Shown here piece by piece: positions 42,614-51,889 of a DNA stretch of 64,000 bases (positions are counted from its first letter, which is position 1; every line of letters starts with the position of its first letter). This DNA comes from an uncultured Sphingobacteriales bacterium (lineage in GTDB: Bacteria > Bacteroidota > Bacteroidia > Chitinophagales > Chitinophagaceae), in assembly GCA_946479435.1 (NCBI GenBank), contig CAMLFX010000001.1, forward strand, positions 34,118 through 98,117, in the 5' to 3' direction. Under the pieces are notes generated by a model. The model worked only from the letters and a program-made list of their open reading frames with translations. It had not been told where the DNA came from and did no database searches. The translations under genes and the position numbers were made by a program.

Positions 42614-43993
42614 ATGAAGGCAATTATTGCTGCTACGATAATAGGTGTGATCATGATGTTCGCTGGTCTCTTTATGGAGAACAAGCGTTCGGTAGTTACA
42701 TTGGCAACTGTATTAATGTTCGCATTGCTGGGTGTTAATATCTGGGAATTGATGCATACACCGTCTGATGCCCCGCAGTTATTCTTTAATAACATGCTGC
42801 GTATCGATAGGTATGCACTTTGGTTCAGTACGCTGATGACGGGTTGCACCTGTTTATATTTCCTGCTGATAGGTAAAGAAATAGCTAAAGTAGGGGCACA
42901 CGTTGCCGATTACTTTGCTTTGATCGTTTTTATACTCTGCGGTATCTATTTGCTTGCTGGTTACAACAACCTGCTGATACTCTTTATAGGCATCGAGATA
43001 CTTTCTATACCTCAATACATATTAGCGGGTAGCGATAAGCGCAACCTGAAAAGCAGCGAAGCAGCCTTGAAATACTTCCTGATGGGGTCTTTCTCAACAG
43101 GTATTTTACTGATGGGTATTACATTATTGTATGGTGCTTCGGGTTCATTCGATATTACAAGTTTTTCATTCCTGCAAACAGAGTCTTTAAATCCTTTGGC
43201 ATTATCGGGTATCCTGTTCATCATGGTGGCACTGGGCTTTAAAGTATCGGCTGCACCAATGCACATGTGGACACCAGATGTGTACGATGGTGCACCTACC
43301 CCGTTTACTGCATACATGGCAACCATAGTTAAAGCAGGTGCGTTCGTAGCCTTCCTTCGTTTATTCACTGTAGCCTTTGGTAGCCTGAGCAGCCACTGGA
43401 TGATTATACTGGCTGTTATTGCAGCAGCTACTTTATTAGTGGGTAACGTAACAGCAGTATTTCAGCAAAGCGTAAAACGTATGCTCGCCTATTCATCAAT
43501 AGCCCAGGCAGGCTTTATGTTGTTTGCGGTGCTTTCGGTTAATGCTACTGCATGGCAAGGCTTTATCATTTACGCAGTTGCCTACAGTGTAGCAACCATT
43601 GGTATTTTCGCTGTACTGTTAAAGCTGAAAGACTATACGTACGATGGCTTTAATGGCCTGGCTAAGAGCCAACCCGCGTTGGCATTTTTTACTACTATCT
43701 TTCTTTTATCATTAGCAGGTATACCGCTTACAGGTGGCTTTATGGCAAAATACTTTGTATTGCTGGCGGCAGTAGAACAAGGGCAGCTTTTATGGCTGGT
43801 AATATTTGGCTTGCTGATGGCGGCCATTAGTGCCTATTATTATTTCAAAGTTATCATCGCTATGTACTTTAAGCAAGGTACGCCTGAATTGAACAGCGAG
43901 ATCACAAGCAGCGATAAGTTCCTCTTAGCAATTACCTGTGGTATTGTAATACTGATAGGCGTTGCTCCGCAGTTGCTGCTGAGCAATATTTAA
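42614..43993 (+). CDS. nuoN: NADH-quinone oxidoreductase subunit N
   Basis: 459 residues, about 13 transmembrane helices. 'FIGIEILSIPQYILAG' holds the membrane Glu, 'MHMWTPDVYDGAPTPFTAYMATIVKAGAFVAFLRL' and 'AYSSIAQAGFM' the channel residues. Last gene of the operon, followed after 23 bases by a terminator. All fourteen subunits A-N are therefore present in canonical order with C and D unfused. Confidence 0.96.
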   Translation: MKAIIAATIIGVIMMFAGLFMENKRSVVTLATVLMFALLGVNIWELMHTPSDAPQLFFNNMLRIDRYALWFSTLMTGCTCLYFLLIGKEIAKVGAHVADYFALIVFILCGIYLLAGYNNLLILFIGIEILSIPQYILAGSDKRNLKSSEAALKYFLMGSFSTGILLMGITLLYGASGSFDITSFSFLQTESLNPLALSGILFIMVALGFKVSAAPMHMWTPDVYDGAPTPFTAYMATIVKAGAFVAFLRLFTVAFGSLSSHWMIILAVIAAATLLVGNVTAVFQQSVKRMLAYSSIAQAGFMLFAVLSVNATAWQGFIIYAVAYSVATIGIFAVLLKLKDYTYDGFNGLAKSQPALAFFTTIFLLSLAGIPLTGGFMAKYFVLLAAVEQGQLLWLVIFGLLMAAISAYYYFKVIIAMYFKQGTPELNSEITSSDKFLLAITCGIVILIGVAPQLLLSNI

Positions 43994-44016
43994 AAAGATA
44001 TTTATTTTGAATTTTG

Positions 44017-44041
44017 AATGCCTCACTTAGTGGGGCATTTT
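44017..44041 (+). terminator. Terminator of the nuo operon
   Basis: Stem of 10 bp with one G-T pair (44017-44026 with 44030-44039), 3-base loop and a T-run of four. It lies between two convergent stops (nuoN 43993; minus gene 44043) and may serve both. Confidence 0.8.
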
Positions 44042-44042
44042 G

Positions 44043-44582
44043 TTAATGTACAATTGCCACAGCCTCAATGGTTGCATAGCAATATGGCGCATCCGACTGG
44101 TTTTTGAAACAGATATAATATTCGCCTGCATAGGGTATAGGTAGCACCTGTACATCGTAAGTGCCACCTGTGCTATTGGTTTGCCATATCAATGGACGGC
44201 ATTGGTCGCGCTCATCTCTTGCGAACATAGCGGCACACATTACATTATCAAAAGTTGACATGCTGATACGTGCTTCCGATGGCTTACTATCTACCATACA
44301 ACCTATCACATATATAGGTGCGCCTGCTTCCAGTTTTTCTTGCAGCTGGTTGAGCAGGTGTACAGGTTTGGATGCATTCCTTTCATTCAACCCAATATGG
44401 AATATCAACCGTTCAGTACCGGGAGGTATAGAGAATGAACAATAATCTTTCGAATGTATGGTGCTGGATTCCAGGTTTTCGTTCCCGATCTTTAATACTT
44501 TATTGCATAATGGTACCGCCTTATATGCATAGCTTGCAACGGGCAGCATAACGGTAGCAAGCGCTAGAGTGATGTGCTTCAT
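44043..44582 (-). CDS. Small secreted protein of unknown function
   Basis: 179 residues from ATG 44582 (MKHITLALATVMLPVASYA), a clear Sec signal peptide; a longer frame to 44645 lacks a signal and was rejected. Six or more cysteines are scattered (LCNKVLK, KDYCSFSI, VIGCMVD, NVMCAAMF, DQCRPLI, YYICFKN, YCYATI), suggesting disulfides and a periplasmic or extracellular place. No family recognised. Convergent with nuoN. Confidence 0.65.
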   Translation of the reverse strand: MKHITLALATVMLPVASYAYKAVPLCNKVLKIGNENLESSTIHSKDYCSFSIPPGTERLIFHIGLNERNASKPVHLLNQLQEKLEAGAPIYVIGCMVDSKPSEARISMSTFDNVMCAAMFARDERDQCRPLIWQTNSTGGTYDVQVLPIPYAGEYYICFKNQSDAPYCYATIEAVAIVH

Positions 44583-44688
44583 TATTTGCTGTATTAATTG
44601 CCGCCAATTTATAAATCCATCCACTATATAAATGTTAAAATGCATAAGTCAGGCCTTTATTTATGCGCAAATAATGTATTATTCATCG

Positions 44689-44696
44689 TATCTTTG
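44689..44696 (+). promoter_or_regulatory. Candidate -7 box upstream of scpB
   Basis: TATCTTTG matches TAnnTTTG in the 242-base gap 44583-44824 between divergent genes, but it is 128 bases from scpB and has no -33 TTTG at the standard spacing. Nothing else was recognised in the gap. Confidence 0.3.
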
Positions 44697-44824
44697 TTCC
44701 GCTAAATCCTTTAGATGATTAGGCTTATAGCAAGAATTTAGTTATTCACAGCTGTGTATTACTTTTCACTATAAAGTTGCTTAGCTGCATTACTTTCGAT
44801 GTGTACCCGAAAAAGGTGAGACTT

Positions 44825-45463
44825 ATGGATATCGAACAAATGATGCCCCACGTTGAGGCCCTTATATTTGCCAGCGAACGCCCTATTATTATGGTAGAGA
44901 TAGTAGAAATGCTGTCTCTGGCGCTGGAAGAGACTATTGAAGAAGAACGCGTTGCTATATGTATTGATGCGATACGTGAGAAATATGAAGCGGAATATTA
45001 TCCTTTTCAACTAAGGGAAGCAGGCGGGGGTTATCAATTCCTTACCAAGAAAGCTTACCACAAAACAGTTTTACAGCTGAATGGCGATAAGCATATTAAA
45101 AAGCTATCTGCTTCAGCAATGGAAACATTGGCGATCATTGCATACAAATCACCAATAACTAAATCTGAAATAGAATTCATACGTGGTGTAAGTGCCGATT
45201 ATGCTATTCAAAAATTGTTGGAAAAGGAATTGATAGTTATTACTGGTCGCAACGAAAATATGATAGGCAAACCGCTTACTTATGCTACCTCAAAGAACTT
45301 TATGGATTACCTGGGCATTAATAACCAGGCAGAATTGCCACAATTGAAGGATATCTCTAATATCGAGATAGTGATGCCAACTGCAGGTTCTGAAGCCATA
45401 CCTGAAGGGGACAATCCAACCATGATGGTACATGCCGACGGTACAATAGAGCACGGAGAATAG
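44825..45463 (+). CDS. scpB: Segregation and condensation protein B
   Basis: 212 residues from ATG 44825 (MDIEQMMPHVEALIFAS); an upstream in-frame extension to 44777 has no homology. The two winged-helix domains are visible ('LREAGGGYQFLTKKAYH', 'SASAMETLAIIAYKSPITKSEIEFIRGVSADYAIQKLLEKELI'). ScpB dimerises and binds ScpA at the SMC complex to condense chromosomes. scpA is not in the window, so the pair is split. A terminator follows. Confidence 0.92.
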   Translation: MDIEQMMPHVEALIFASERPIIMVEIVEMLSLALEETIEEERVAICIDAIREKYEAEYYPFQLREAGGGYQFLTKKAYHKTVLQLNGDKHIKKLSASAMETLAIIAYKSPITKSEIEFIRGVSADYAIQKLLEKELIVITGRNENMIGKPLTYATSKNFMDYLGINNQAELPQLKDISNIEIVMPTAGSEAIPEGDNPTMMVHADGTIEHGE

Positions 45464-45483
45464 TTATTATACAGACAGTACAT

Positions 45484-45514
45484 AGCCCACCGTCATTAGG
45501 CTGTGGGTTTTTTT
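45484..45514 (+). terminator. Terminator of scpB
   Basis: Seven-bp stem (AGCCCAC 45484-45490 with GTGGGTT 45503-45509, one G-T pair) followed by seven or more T. It lies 20 bases after the scpB stop, before the peptidase gene. Confidence 0.8.
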
Positions 45515-45565
45515 GTGTTGTGCCCCTTTGGCTTTAGCTTTGCAGCTCAAATCATCTATACATAT

Positions 45566-47212
45566 ATGTCTGCTCGTTTGTTGCTTACTGTTATCTCAGG
45601 TTCTATACTGCTGTTCAACACCGCTTCGGCACAAAACAAGTCTGATAAGGCTGTTATCAAACAACTGAAAGCAGACATTGGCTACCTGGCATCTGACGAA
45701 CTGGAAGGCAGGCGTGTAGGCTCTGAAGGTGAGAAGAAAGCAGCCGACTACCTGGAGCAACGCTACAAGGCAATGGGCATACCTGCATACGAAGGCAAGT
45801 ACAGGTACCCTTTCCAATACGTAGATGGCAAGCAGATCAACCCGCTTACAAGCATCAAGCTGGGCAACAACGCCATGACCATCAAAGAAGATGCATTCCC
45901 TTTGGCGTTTAGCGCCAACAAGAAGGCGTATAGCGAAGTACTGCCCGATGTACTGGAACAAGGCAACATCTGGATGATGCCTATCTACAAAGACAGCGCT
46001 GAAGCACAGGATGCGCACTTCGACTGGGAGAAGGCAGCCTTCGACAAAGCAAGTGAAGCACAGAAGAACGGTGCTACAGGCGTACTCTTCTACGATAGTT
46101 ACAATGCCAAGTTTGCACCCGAGTACAATGCCAAGTCGGAATACGAGACACTGGAGATACCGGTTGCCATGCTGACCTACAAGGCTTACAATGATCGCAT
46201 CAACGAGCTAAGGAACGGCAACAGCAGGAACGGCACACCCGTCGAACTGAACATATCGCTGAAGAAGAGCGAACTGACGGGCCATAACGTAGCAGCATAC
46301 ATAGACAACAAAGCACCATACACAGTAGTAATAGGCGCCCACTTCGATCACTTAGGTTACGGCCACGACGGCAACAGCCTCGATGCTAAGAAGACCTACG
46401 AGGTACACAACGGTGCCGATGACAACGCCAGTGGTACTGCTGCCCTGATGCAGATAGCGCAATGGGTGAAGAAGAACAAGCTGAACCACTACAACTACCT
46501 GTTCATAAGCTTCTCAGGTGAAGAAGAAGGGCTGATAGGCTCTAAAGCCTTTGTGAAAGAGCAGAAGCTGGATAGCAACAAGATAGCCTACATGATAAAT
46601 ATGGATATGGTTGGCCGCCTTAATGACAGTACTCATGCGCTCACCATAGGTGGTGTAGGTACCTCACCATCATGGGGTGCCTTTGTTAAGAACAACAAGT
46701 TCAAGGTAGCTGTTGATAGCGCAGGTGTTGGTCCTTCAGATCATACATCGTTCTACTATGCTGGTATACCCGTACTGTTCTTCTTTACAGGCCTGCATAC
46801 CGACTACCACAAGCCAAGCGATGATGCCAACAAGATCAACTACGCAGGTGAAGCACAAGTGATGCACTATATCTACGACATTGTTGCTAAAATGGAGCAG
46901 CAACCTAAACCTGAGTTCAGAACTACCAGGCAATCAACAGTAGGCAAAGTGCGTTTTAAAGTAACACTAGGTATCATGCCCGACTACTCCTTCCAGGAAG
47001 GTGGTGTACGTGTAGATGGCGTGACCGACGACCGCCCCGCAGCCAAAGCCGGTATAAAGGCCGGCGACATTATTACACAGCTGGGTGAGCACAAGGTGAA
47101 CGGCATGCAAACCTATATGGAAGCTCTAGGGGCTTTCAAGGAAGGTGATAGCACAAGCGTTACTGTACAACGCGATGGCAAAGAACTTATTTTACCAATA
47201 GAGTTTAAATAA
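45566..47212 (+). CDS. Secreted M28 metallopeptidase with protease-associated insert and C-terminal PDZ domain
   Basis: 548 residues from ATG 45566 (MSARLLLTVISGSILLFNTASAQ), a Sec signal; a longer frame starts at GTG 45503 within the terminator and is rejected. M28 ligands: GAHFDHLG, GADDNASG, FSGEEEGLIGS, MINMDMVGR, SDHTSFY. A PA-like region (about 120-240) precedes the catalytic core, and residues about 455-548 are a PDZ domain ('FQEGGVRVDGVTDDRPAAKAGIKAGDII'). Probably an aminopeptidase of the envelope. Codons end in C/G more than in scpB. The stop lies 2 bases from that of the convergent ABC exporter, within an inverted repeat. Confidence 0.92.
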   Translation: MSARLLLTVISGSILLFNTASAQNKSDKAVIKQLKADIGYLASDELEGRRVGSEGEKKAADYLEQRYKAMGIPAYEGKYRYPFQYVDGKQINPLTSIKLGNNAMTIKEDAFPLAFSANKKAYSEVLPDVLEQGNIWMMPIYKDSAEAQDAHFDWEKAAFDKASEAQKNGATGVLFYDSYNAKFAPEYNAKSEYETLEIPVAMLTYKAYNDRINELRNGNSRNGTPVELNISLKKSELTGHNVAAYIDNKAPYTVVIGAHFDHLGYGHDGNSLDAKKTYEVHNGADDNASGTAALMQIAQWVKKNKLNHYNYLFISFSGEEEGLIGSKAFVKEQKLDSNKIAYMINMDMVGRLNDSTHALTIGGVGTSPSWGAFVKNNKFKVAVDSAGVGPSDHTSFYYAGIPVLFFFTGLHTDYHKPSDDANKINYAGEAQVMHYIYDIVAKMEQQPKPEFRTTRQSTVGKVRFKVTLGIMPDYSFQEGGVRVDGVTDDRPAAKAGIKAGDIITQLGEHKVNGMQTYMEALGAFKEGDSTSVTVQRDGKELILPIEFK

Positions 47213-47221
47213 CTCTATTGG
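47195..47221. repeat. Perfect 11-bp inverted repeat spanning two convergent stop codons
   Basis: CCAATAGAGTT (47195-47205), spacer TAAAT, AACTCTATTGG (47211-47221). The peptidase TAA (47210-47212) and the exporter TAG (47215-47217, minus) both fall inside. The symmetrical hairpin could end transcription in both directions, although it lacks a long T-run. Confidence 0.85.
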
Positions 47222-48996
47222 TTCTCCTCCGTTTGGTGGCGGTATAAAGCAGCATAACGTTTGTTAAGCGCCATCAACTCTTCGTGTGTGCCCTGCTCTG
47301 CTATATGCCCGTCATCCAGTACCAATATCTTATCAAAGTTCCACCCGGTAAATATGCGGTGGGTGATAACCAAGATAGTTTTGTCGCCCAGGTGATCGTT
47401 CAGGTTGTGCAGTATGGTGCGCTCTGTTTGCGTATCAACCGCCGATAGCGATTCATCCATCAGCAATATCTTGCTGCGTTTCAGCAAGGCACGTGCCAAT
47501 ACCATGCGTTGCTTTTGTCCGCCCGATAACATAACGCCACGCTCACCTATCATGGTTTCATAGCCATTTTGCAAAGTGGCTATGTCTTTTTCGAGATCAG
47601 CCATTTTAGCGGCCATTTTTACATCGGCCTCGGTAGCCTTTTCGCTGCCGAATTTGATGTTGTTATATACAGTATCGGAAAACAGGTAAGCCTCCTGCGG
47701 TGCATACGCTATTTGCGAACGCAGGTTTTGAAGGTTGAAGTCTTTTACCGATACCCCATCAAGCATAACCCCGCCTTGTGTGGTATCGTACATACGCAGC
47801 AGCATGTGTGCCAGGGTAGATTTGCCTGAACCTGTTTTACCGATGATGGCAACTTTATCGCCGGGCTTAATATCGAGGTTGAAATTTCTTAACGCCTGGA
47901 TACCTGTATGCGGATATGTGAAATCGACATTATTGAATTTGATAGCACCATGCAGTATATGTTCTTTTGCATTTTCAGGGCCGAGTATATCGGGCTTTGT
48001 GTGCAGGAATTCGTTAATCCGCTTTTGCGATGCACTGGCGCGTTGTACCATTGATGCTACCCAGCCTACGCTTGATATAGGGAACATCAGCAGGTTGATG
48101 TAGATAACAAACTCAGCAATGTTGCCCGCTGTTATCTCTCCTTTAATAGCCAGGTAGCCGCCTATCAAAACAGTGCTGAGCATACTAAGGCCAATGAACA
48201 GGTTCATAGCCGGGAAGTATATGGCTTCGGTAAGTGACAGGTTGATAGCACTTTTCCTGTACTCTTCAGATGTTTGTTTGAAGAAACGGAGCATGTTGGT
48301 TTCCTGCACGAACGATTTGATAACGCGAACACCTGAATAAGATTCCTGCGCGGTGGTGGTAAGATCGGATAATTGTGCCTGTATTTTTTCGCTCTTTTTG
48401 AATATGACACTATTGACGAGGTAAATAGACAATGCCAGCACCGGTAAAGGGATTACTACATATAAGGTAAGCATAGGATTAACGCGCAGCATACCCCATA
48501 TACACATTACAAACAACACTATAAGGTTAACACTATACATAAGCGATGGCCCGGTGTACATACGTACACGCGATACGTCTTCAGACATGCGGTTCATCAG
48601 ATCGCCGGTGAAATGTGTTTTATAGAATTGCGTAGGCAGCTCCTGGTAGTGTTGGTATATATCGCGCTTCTGATCGTACTCAATAAGGCGCGACATAACA
48701 ATAATGGTTTGCCGCATAAAGAACATGAACACGCCACGCAGTAATGCTAAGCCTAATAGCAATAAACCATTCATCAATACCATCCGGAAGATGTACGATT
48801 CCATAGTCGCTTTCAGCGGAGAGCCATCGAGCAAGTGATAACTGTTGATGTTTTCCTGTACCTGGTCGAGCACATTGCGAATGATGACAGGCGGTATAAC
48901 TGCAAAAAGGTTGGATACCGTAACAAACAGCAAGCCCAGCATCAGGCGCCATTTGTAACGGGCAAAGTATTTATTGAGTGCGGCCAGGTTCTTCAT
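47215..48996 (-). CDS. MsbA/BmrA-like ABC exporter (fused TMD-NBD)
   Basis: 593 residues. N-terminal six-helix transmembrane domain (about 20-320, 'RMSEDVSRVRMYTGP' coupling region), then NBD with Walker A 'IIGKTGSGKST', signature 'LSGGQKQRMVLARALL', Walker B 'ILLMDESLSAVD' and the H-loop 'LVITHR'. Works as a homo- or heterodimer exporting lipids, drugs or peptides; substrate unknown. Its ATG is 66 bases from the core of element B (49062-49299), so that element would be its 5' leader if transcribed. Convergent with the M28-PDZ peptidase. Confidence 0.92.
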   Translation of the reverse strand: MKNLAALNKYFARYKWRLMLGLLFVTVSNLFAVIPPVIIRNVLDQVQENINSYHLLDGSPLKATMESYIFRMVLMNGLLLLGLALLRGVFMFFMRQTIIVMSRLIEYDQKRDIYQHYQELPTQFYKTHFTGDLMNRMSEDVSRVRMYTGPSLMYSVNLIVLFVMCIWGMLRVNPMLTLYVVIPLPVLALSIYLVNSVIFKKSEKIQAQLSDLTTTAQESYSGVRVIKSFVQETNMLRFFKQTSEEYRKSAINLSLTEAIYFPAMNLFIGLSMLSTVLIGGYLAIKGEITAGNIAEFVIYINLLMFPISSVGWVASMVQRASASQKRINEFLHTKPDILGPENAKEHILHGAIKFNNVDFTYPHTGIQALRNFNLDIKPGDKVAIIGKTGSGKSTLAHMLLRMYDTTQGGVMLDGVSVKDFNLQNLRSQIAYAPQEAYLFSDTVYNNIKFGSEKATEADVKMAAKMADLEKDIATLQNGYETMIGERGVMLSGGQKQRMVLARALLKRSKILLMDESLSAVDTQTERTILHNLNDHLGDKTILVITHRIFTGWNFDKILVLDDGHIAEQGTHEELMALNKRYAALYRHQTEENQ

Positions 48997-49061
48997 GAGT
49001 GTACAAAGGTCGGGAGTATTAGTTAATAATGGCGATATAGGAGCTATAGAGATACATTATA

Positions 49062-49299
49062 GGTTTATTTATTTGTTGTTCAATTTTGTTGAAAAAACAA
49101 AAAATAAAAAAAATTTCTGCGCTACAATTGGGTACTGAAACCAGCTATGGCGGAGCATTACAGGGCTGAAATGCCGTTTGTCGTGTTTTGCAAAATATAG
49201 CAAAAATGAACAACGAATTGATATTTTACACATTCGTTATAATAATTTCAGATCATAAAATATCATAACAAATATACTTAATAAAGTATAAATTACAAA
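49062..49299 (-). repeat. Intergenic element B: consensus promoter plus 140-base core with inverted ends (candidate leader/ncRNA)
   Basis: Occupies most of the 320-base gap between the exporter and the barrel gene. On the minus strand a full Bacteroidota promoter is seen: TTTG (49296-49299), 19 bases, TATATTTG (49269-49276). After 54 bases comes a core at 49214-49075 of exactly 140 bases that begins GTTGTTCATTTTTG and ends CAAAATTGAACAAC. Aligned without gaps to element A (2909-3048) the first 30 bases match at about 23 positions and the last 20 at 19, with a T-rich block in the same place and a divergent middle. It is followed, 78 bases on, by the exporter start. Confidence 0.7.
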
Positions 49300-49316
49300 G
49301 TTATAATTTAGAACGA

Positions 49317-50018
49317 TTATTTACCGAAAGTATAATTAACACCAAGTGTGAAAGGAATAGTGAGCATCCCCTTATCGTCTTCAACTGCATAGGCTACGCC
49401 ATTTACATCGTGCACTATTACCGAAGCATTGAGGGGTATATAACGAACAGCCGCTTCTGCAAACACGCTGAAGCCTTTTGCAATATTAAGATTGTAACCT
49501 AGCTGCGCACCATAGGTTATAGTAGCATGTTTGTTGCGGTAAGGATCTTTGCCAATGTATTGTGCAGGTGCAAAAGGAAAGTTAGAAGCCATACCGAGTT
49601 CAGCCTTATTCATCCTTAAATTGATGTAACCAATGTTAAGACCATAATATAAATAGGAACGGGGTAAACGTGTTTTTAAATTGGCGAAAATATAGGGCAT
49701 AAGAAATGGTTCTGTAACTGAATACTTGCTGGAGTATGCAGCACCATAAGGTACAGTATAGGTATAGCCCAGTTTACCATAATCGAACCCGACACCCACC
49801 TGAAAGATATTGATATCGATAGCCGCCTTTAAACCAATGGTGAATTTTGTAGCGCCCGAAATATCGCTGAACTGATCGTTACCCAGATAGCTTACACTTT
49901 TTAAACCTAAAGGGCCCGTACAGTAGTTACCACCTGCCTTAATACCCAATGAGAATTTTTGTGCAAAGGCACTGGTAGCTACAATGCAAACGAATAAGAA
50001 TAGCAATATCTTTTTCAT
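49317..50018 (-). CDS. Outer-membrane beta-barrel protein
   Basis: 233 residues. Signal peptide MKKILLFLFVCIVATSAFA then alternating hydrophobic strands ('FSLGIKAGGNYCTG', 'TIGLKAAIDINIFQVGVGFDYGKLGY', 'IPFTLGVNYTFGK') ending in Phe-Gly-Lys near an aromatic terminus, typical of the PorT/OmpW-like eight-stranded barrels of Bacteroidota. Function unknown; single gene. Confidence 0.8.
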   Translation of the reverse strand: MKKILLFLFVCIVATSAFAQKFSLGIKAGGNYCTGPLGLKSVSYLGNDQFSDISGATKFTIGLKAAIDINIFQVGVGFDYGKLGYTYTVPYGAAYSSKYSVTEPFLMPYIFANLKTRLPRSYLYYGLNIGYINLRMNKAELGMASNFPFAPAQYIGKDPYRNKHATITYGAQLGYNLNIAKGFSVFAEAAVRYIPLNASVIVHDVNGVAYAVEDDKGMLTIPFTLGVNYTFGK

Positions 50019-50061
50019 GCTGTAAAAATAGAAAATAATAAAATGGATATAATGCGTGTTA

Positions 50062-50979
50062 CTAAGCTAATGCAACTATCTTTTCTGCCAGCCCTTCTTC
50101 ACCGGCATTGAACCAGGTCATCTCTTTATCGCGCTTGAACCAGGTCATTTGCCTTTTGGCATAGTTGCGGGTATGTTGTTTTATTTTGGCTACTGCTTCA
50201 TCAAGCGTATAATCACCATCCAGGTAGTCGAATATTTCTGTATAGCCAACCGTCTGCAAATTCTTCAGGTGGCGGTATGGTAGTAAAGCGTTTACTTCTT
50301 CTACCAACCCGTCTTTTATCATTCCATCTACACGGGTATTTATGTGCTCATACAATACCTCGCGCGGCAGTTCAAGCCCGGCTTTTATAATATTAAACGG
50401 GCGTTGTTTTTTATTGCCGGTACGGAAGTGAATAATACTTTCGCCGGTAGAGCGTTTAAAGATAAGTGCGCGTAAAAGGCGTGCAGGGTTTTGCACCTCG
50501 GCCTGTTCATAAAATTCAGGGTCTTCAGAATGTACTGCATCCTGCAGCCAATGCAAGCCCTGTATGCGATAGTGCTGGTTCACCTCCATGGCTACATCCT
50601 CATTTATCTCGGGCATATCATCCAGCCCGTCGCACAGTGCTTTTATGTATAGGCCAGTGCCCCCAACCACTACCGCGGTAGTATGCGTTTTAAAAATTTC
50701 CTGCAGGCTTTCCAGCGCCAGCGTTTCGTAATTGGAAGCGGTCAGTGCCTCGGTAACAGGATATTGGTTGATGAAGTAATGCTTTACCTCCTGCTGCTGT
50801 GCAGGCGTAGGTTGCGCCGTGCCAATAGCCATGCCTTTGTAGCACTGGCGGCTATCGGCCGAAAGTATGGAAGTACCCAGATGTTTGGCAAGCGCCATAG
50901 CTATTGCTGTTTTGCCAACAGCAGTGGGGCCTGCTATTACATATACGGTATGGGGGTATGAGGTGCCGCTTACTTCCAT
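50062..50979 (-). CDS. miaA: tRNA dimethylallyltransferase
   Basis: 305 residues. P-loop 'IAGPTAVGKTAIA', the DSRQ motif in 'LSADSRQCYKGM', 'VGGTGLYIKALCDGL' and 'RQMTWFKRDKEMTWF' at the C-terminus define MiaA, which prenylates A37 of tRNAs reading codons that start with U. Located 41 bases after a pRiA4b-like gene on the same strand; probably cotranscribed. Confidence 0.95.
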   Translation of the reverse strand: MEVSGTSYPHTVYVIAGPTAVGKTAIAMALAKHLGTSILSADSRQCYKGMAIGTAQPTPAQQQEVKHYFINQYPVTEALTASNYETLALESLQEIFKTHTTAVVVGGTGLYIKALCDGLDDMPEINEDVAMEVNQHYRIQGLHWLQDAVHSEDPEFYEQAEVQNPARLLRALIFKRSTGESIIHFRTGNKKQRPFNIIKAGLELPREVLYEHINTRVDGMIKDGLVEEVNALLPYRHLKNLQTVGYTEIFDYLDGDYTLDEAVAKIKQHTRNYAKRQMTWFKRDKEMTWFNAGEEGLAEKIVALA

Positions 50980-51020
50980 TTGCTATATATCTGTTGATGA
51001 AAGCATTGCTTCATCTTTTA

Positions 51021-51593
51021 TTATTCGTCGAAACTATCACTACCGCCAGTATCGCCAAAGCTTTCTGCTTCGCCACCGCCTTCTTCCCCTTCGTCACCAA
51101 AACCTTCAGCCATTTCATCGGCACCCAGGTCGTACTTTTCTTCCATTTCCACCATCTTATCAGGGTTTACACCTTTTATGCCATATTGAGTAGGTGCTAT
51201 GCCTTCTTTTCGTACCATATAAGGATAAGTACGTTTAGGATCTTCGTCTTTGTTAATCCCTATCAGCTCAACCAGGAAAGACCATTTCTTTACCGGGTCG
51301 TACTCATACACAAACTTATGATCAGGCGTATTTACCAATGCCGATACCGGCGTGCGCATCATAGAAAGCGCAGGAGCATCTTTCTTATTGACCAGCACTT
51401 CCGAGTTTATTTCGCGGCCACGGTGCCAGCGGTCGTTGCTTTCAAAGAAAGAAGCGGGATGTTTGCCATCAAACTCGAAAGCTTTATTAATGGCCTGATG
51501 AAATTCAAGGAAGGTTTGTCCGGTACGTACCTCTATGTCGCGGTAGGTTTGGTCGTCATCTTCCCAATATATTCTGAAACGGAGCACTGGCAT
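51021..51593 (-). CDS. pRiA4b ORF-3-like (PF07929-type) protein
   Basis: 190 residues. 'VLRFRIYWEDDDQTYRDIEVRTGQTFLEFHQAINKAFEFDGKHPASFF' is the PRiA4_ORF3 pattern. The C-terminus is acidic and Gly/Glu-rich ('GDEGEEGGGEAESFGDTGG'), lacking a fold. Family function is unknown. It precedes miaA by 41 bases. The 296-base gap upstream holds the rpmI promoter and nothing else recognised. Confidence 0.82.
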   Translation of the reverse strand: MPVLRFRIYWEDDDQTYRDIEVRTGQTFLEFHQAINKAFEFDGKHPASFFESNDRWHRGREINSEVLVNKKDAPALSMMRTPVSALVNTPDHKFVYEYDPVKKWSFLVELIGINKDEDPKRTYPYMVRKEGIAPTQYGIKGVNPDKMVEMEEKYDLGADEMAEGFGDEGEEGGGEAESFGDTGGSDSFDE

Positions 51594-51839
51594 AATTACA
51601 AAGAAACAGAGTGGTATTAGTAAAGCGTAAAAATAGCGCAGTTTATATAATAAACCCTAGAGTTTTGTGCCGGCATGGTGTATAATGTTTGCTGTAAGGG
51701 CATTTAATGCAGTTAAAATGCGCGGTTTTAGGTGAATTTTAAGCCTGTTATAAGATCAGTAATCAGAGATATGTATTTAGTAAATCGCTGAAAATCAGTA
51801 TATTTATGGTTAAAAGGCTGAAATTCTTTCAAATATTAT

Positions 51840-51870
51840 TTTGGCAGAAATAAATTAAATGTTACTTTTG
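51840..51870 (+). promoter_or_regulatory. Promoter of rpmI-rplT
   Basis: TTTG (51840-51843), 19-base spacer, TACTTTTG (51863-51870): a perfect match to the Bacteroidota housekeeping promoter. Transcription would start near 51877, leaving a leader of only about a dozen bases before rpmI, too short for an L20-type regulatory hairpin. Confidence 0.85.
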
Positions 51871-51889
51871 CCATCCCAAATTTGAGACC

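Noticed and set aside
44583..44645. Longer N-terminus for the small secreted protein downstream of nuoN
   Set aside because: The extra 21 residues precede a perfect signal peptide start at 44582 and would hide it.
45503..45565. Upstream start for the M28-PDZ peptidase
   Set aside because: Lies in the scpB terminator hairpin and T-run; ATG 45566 begins the signal peptide.
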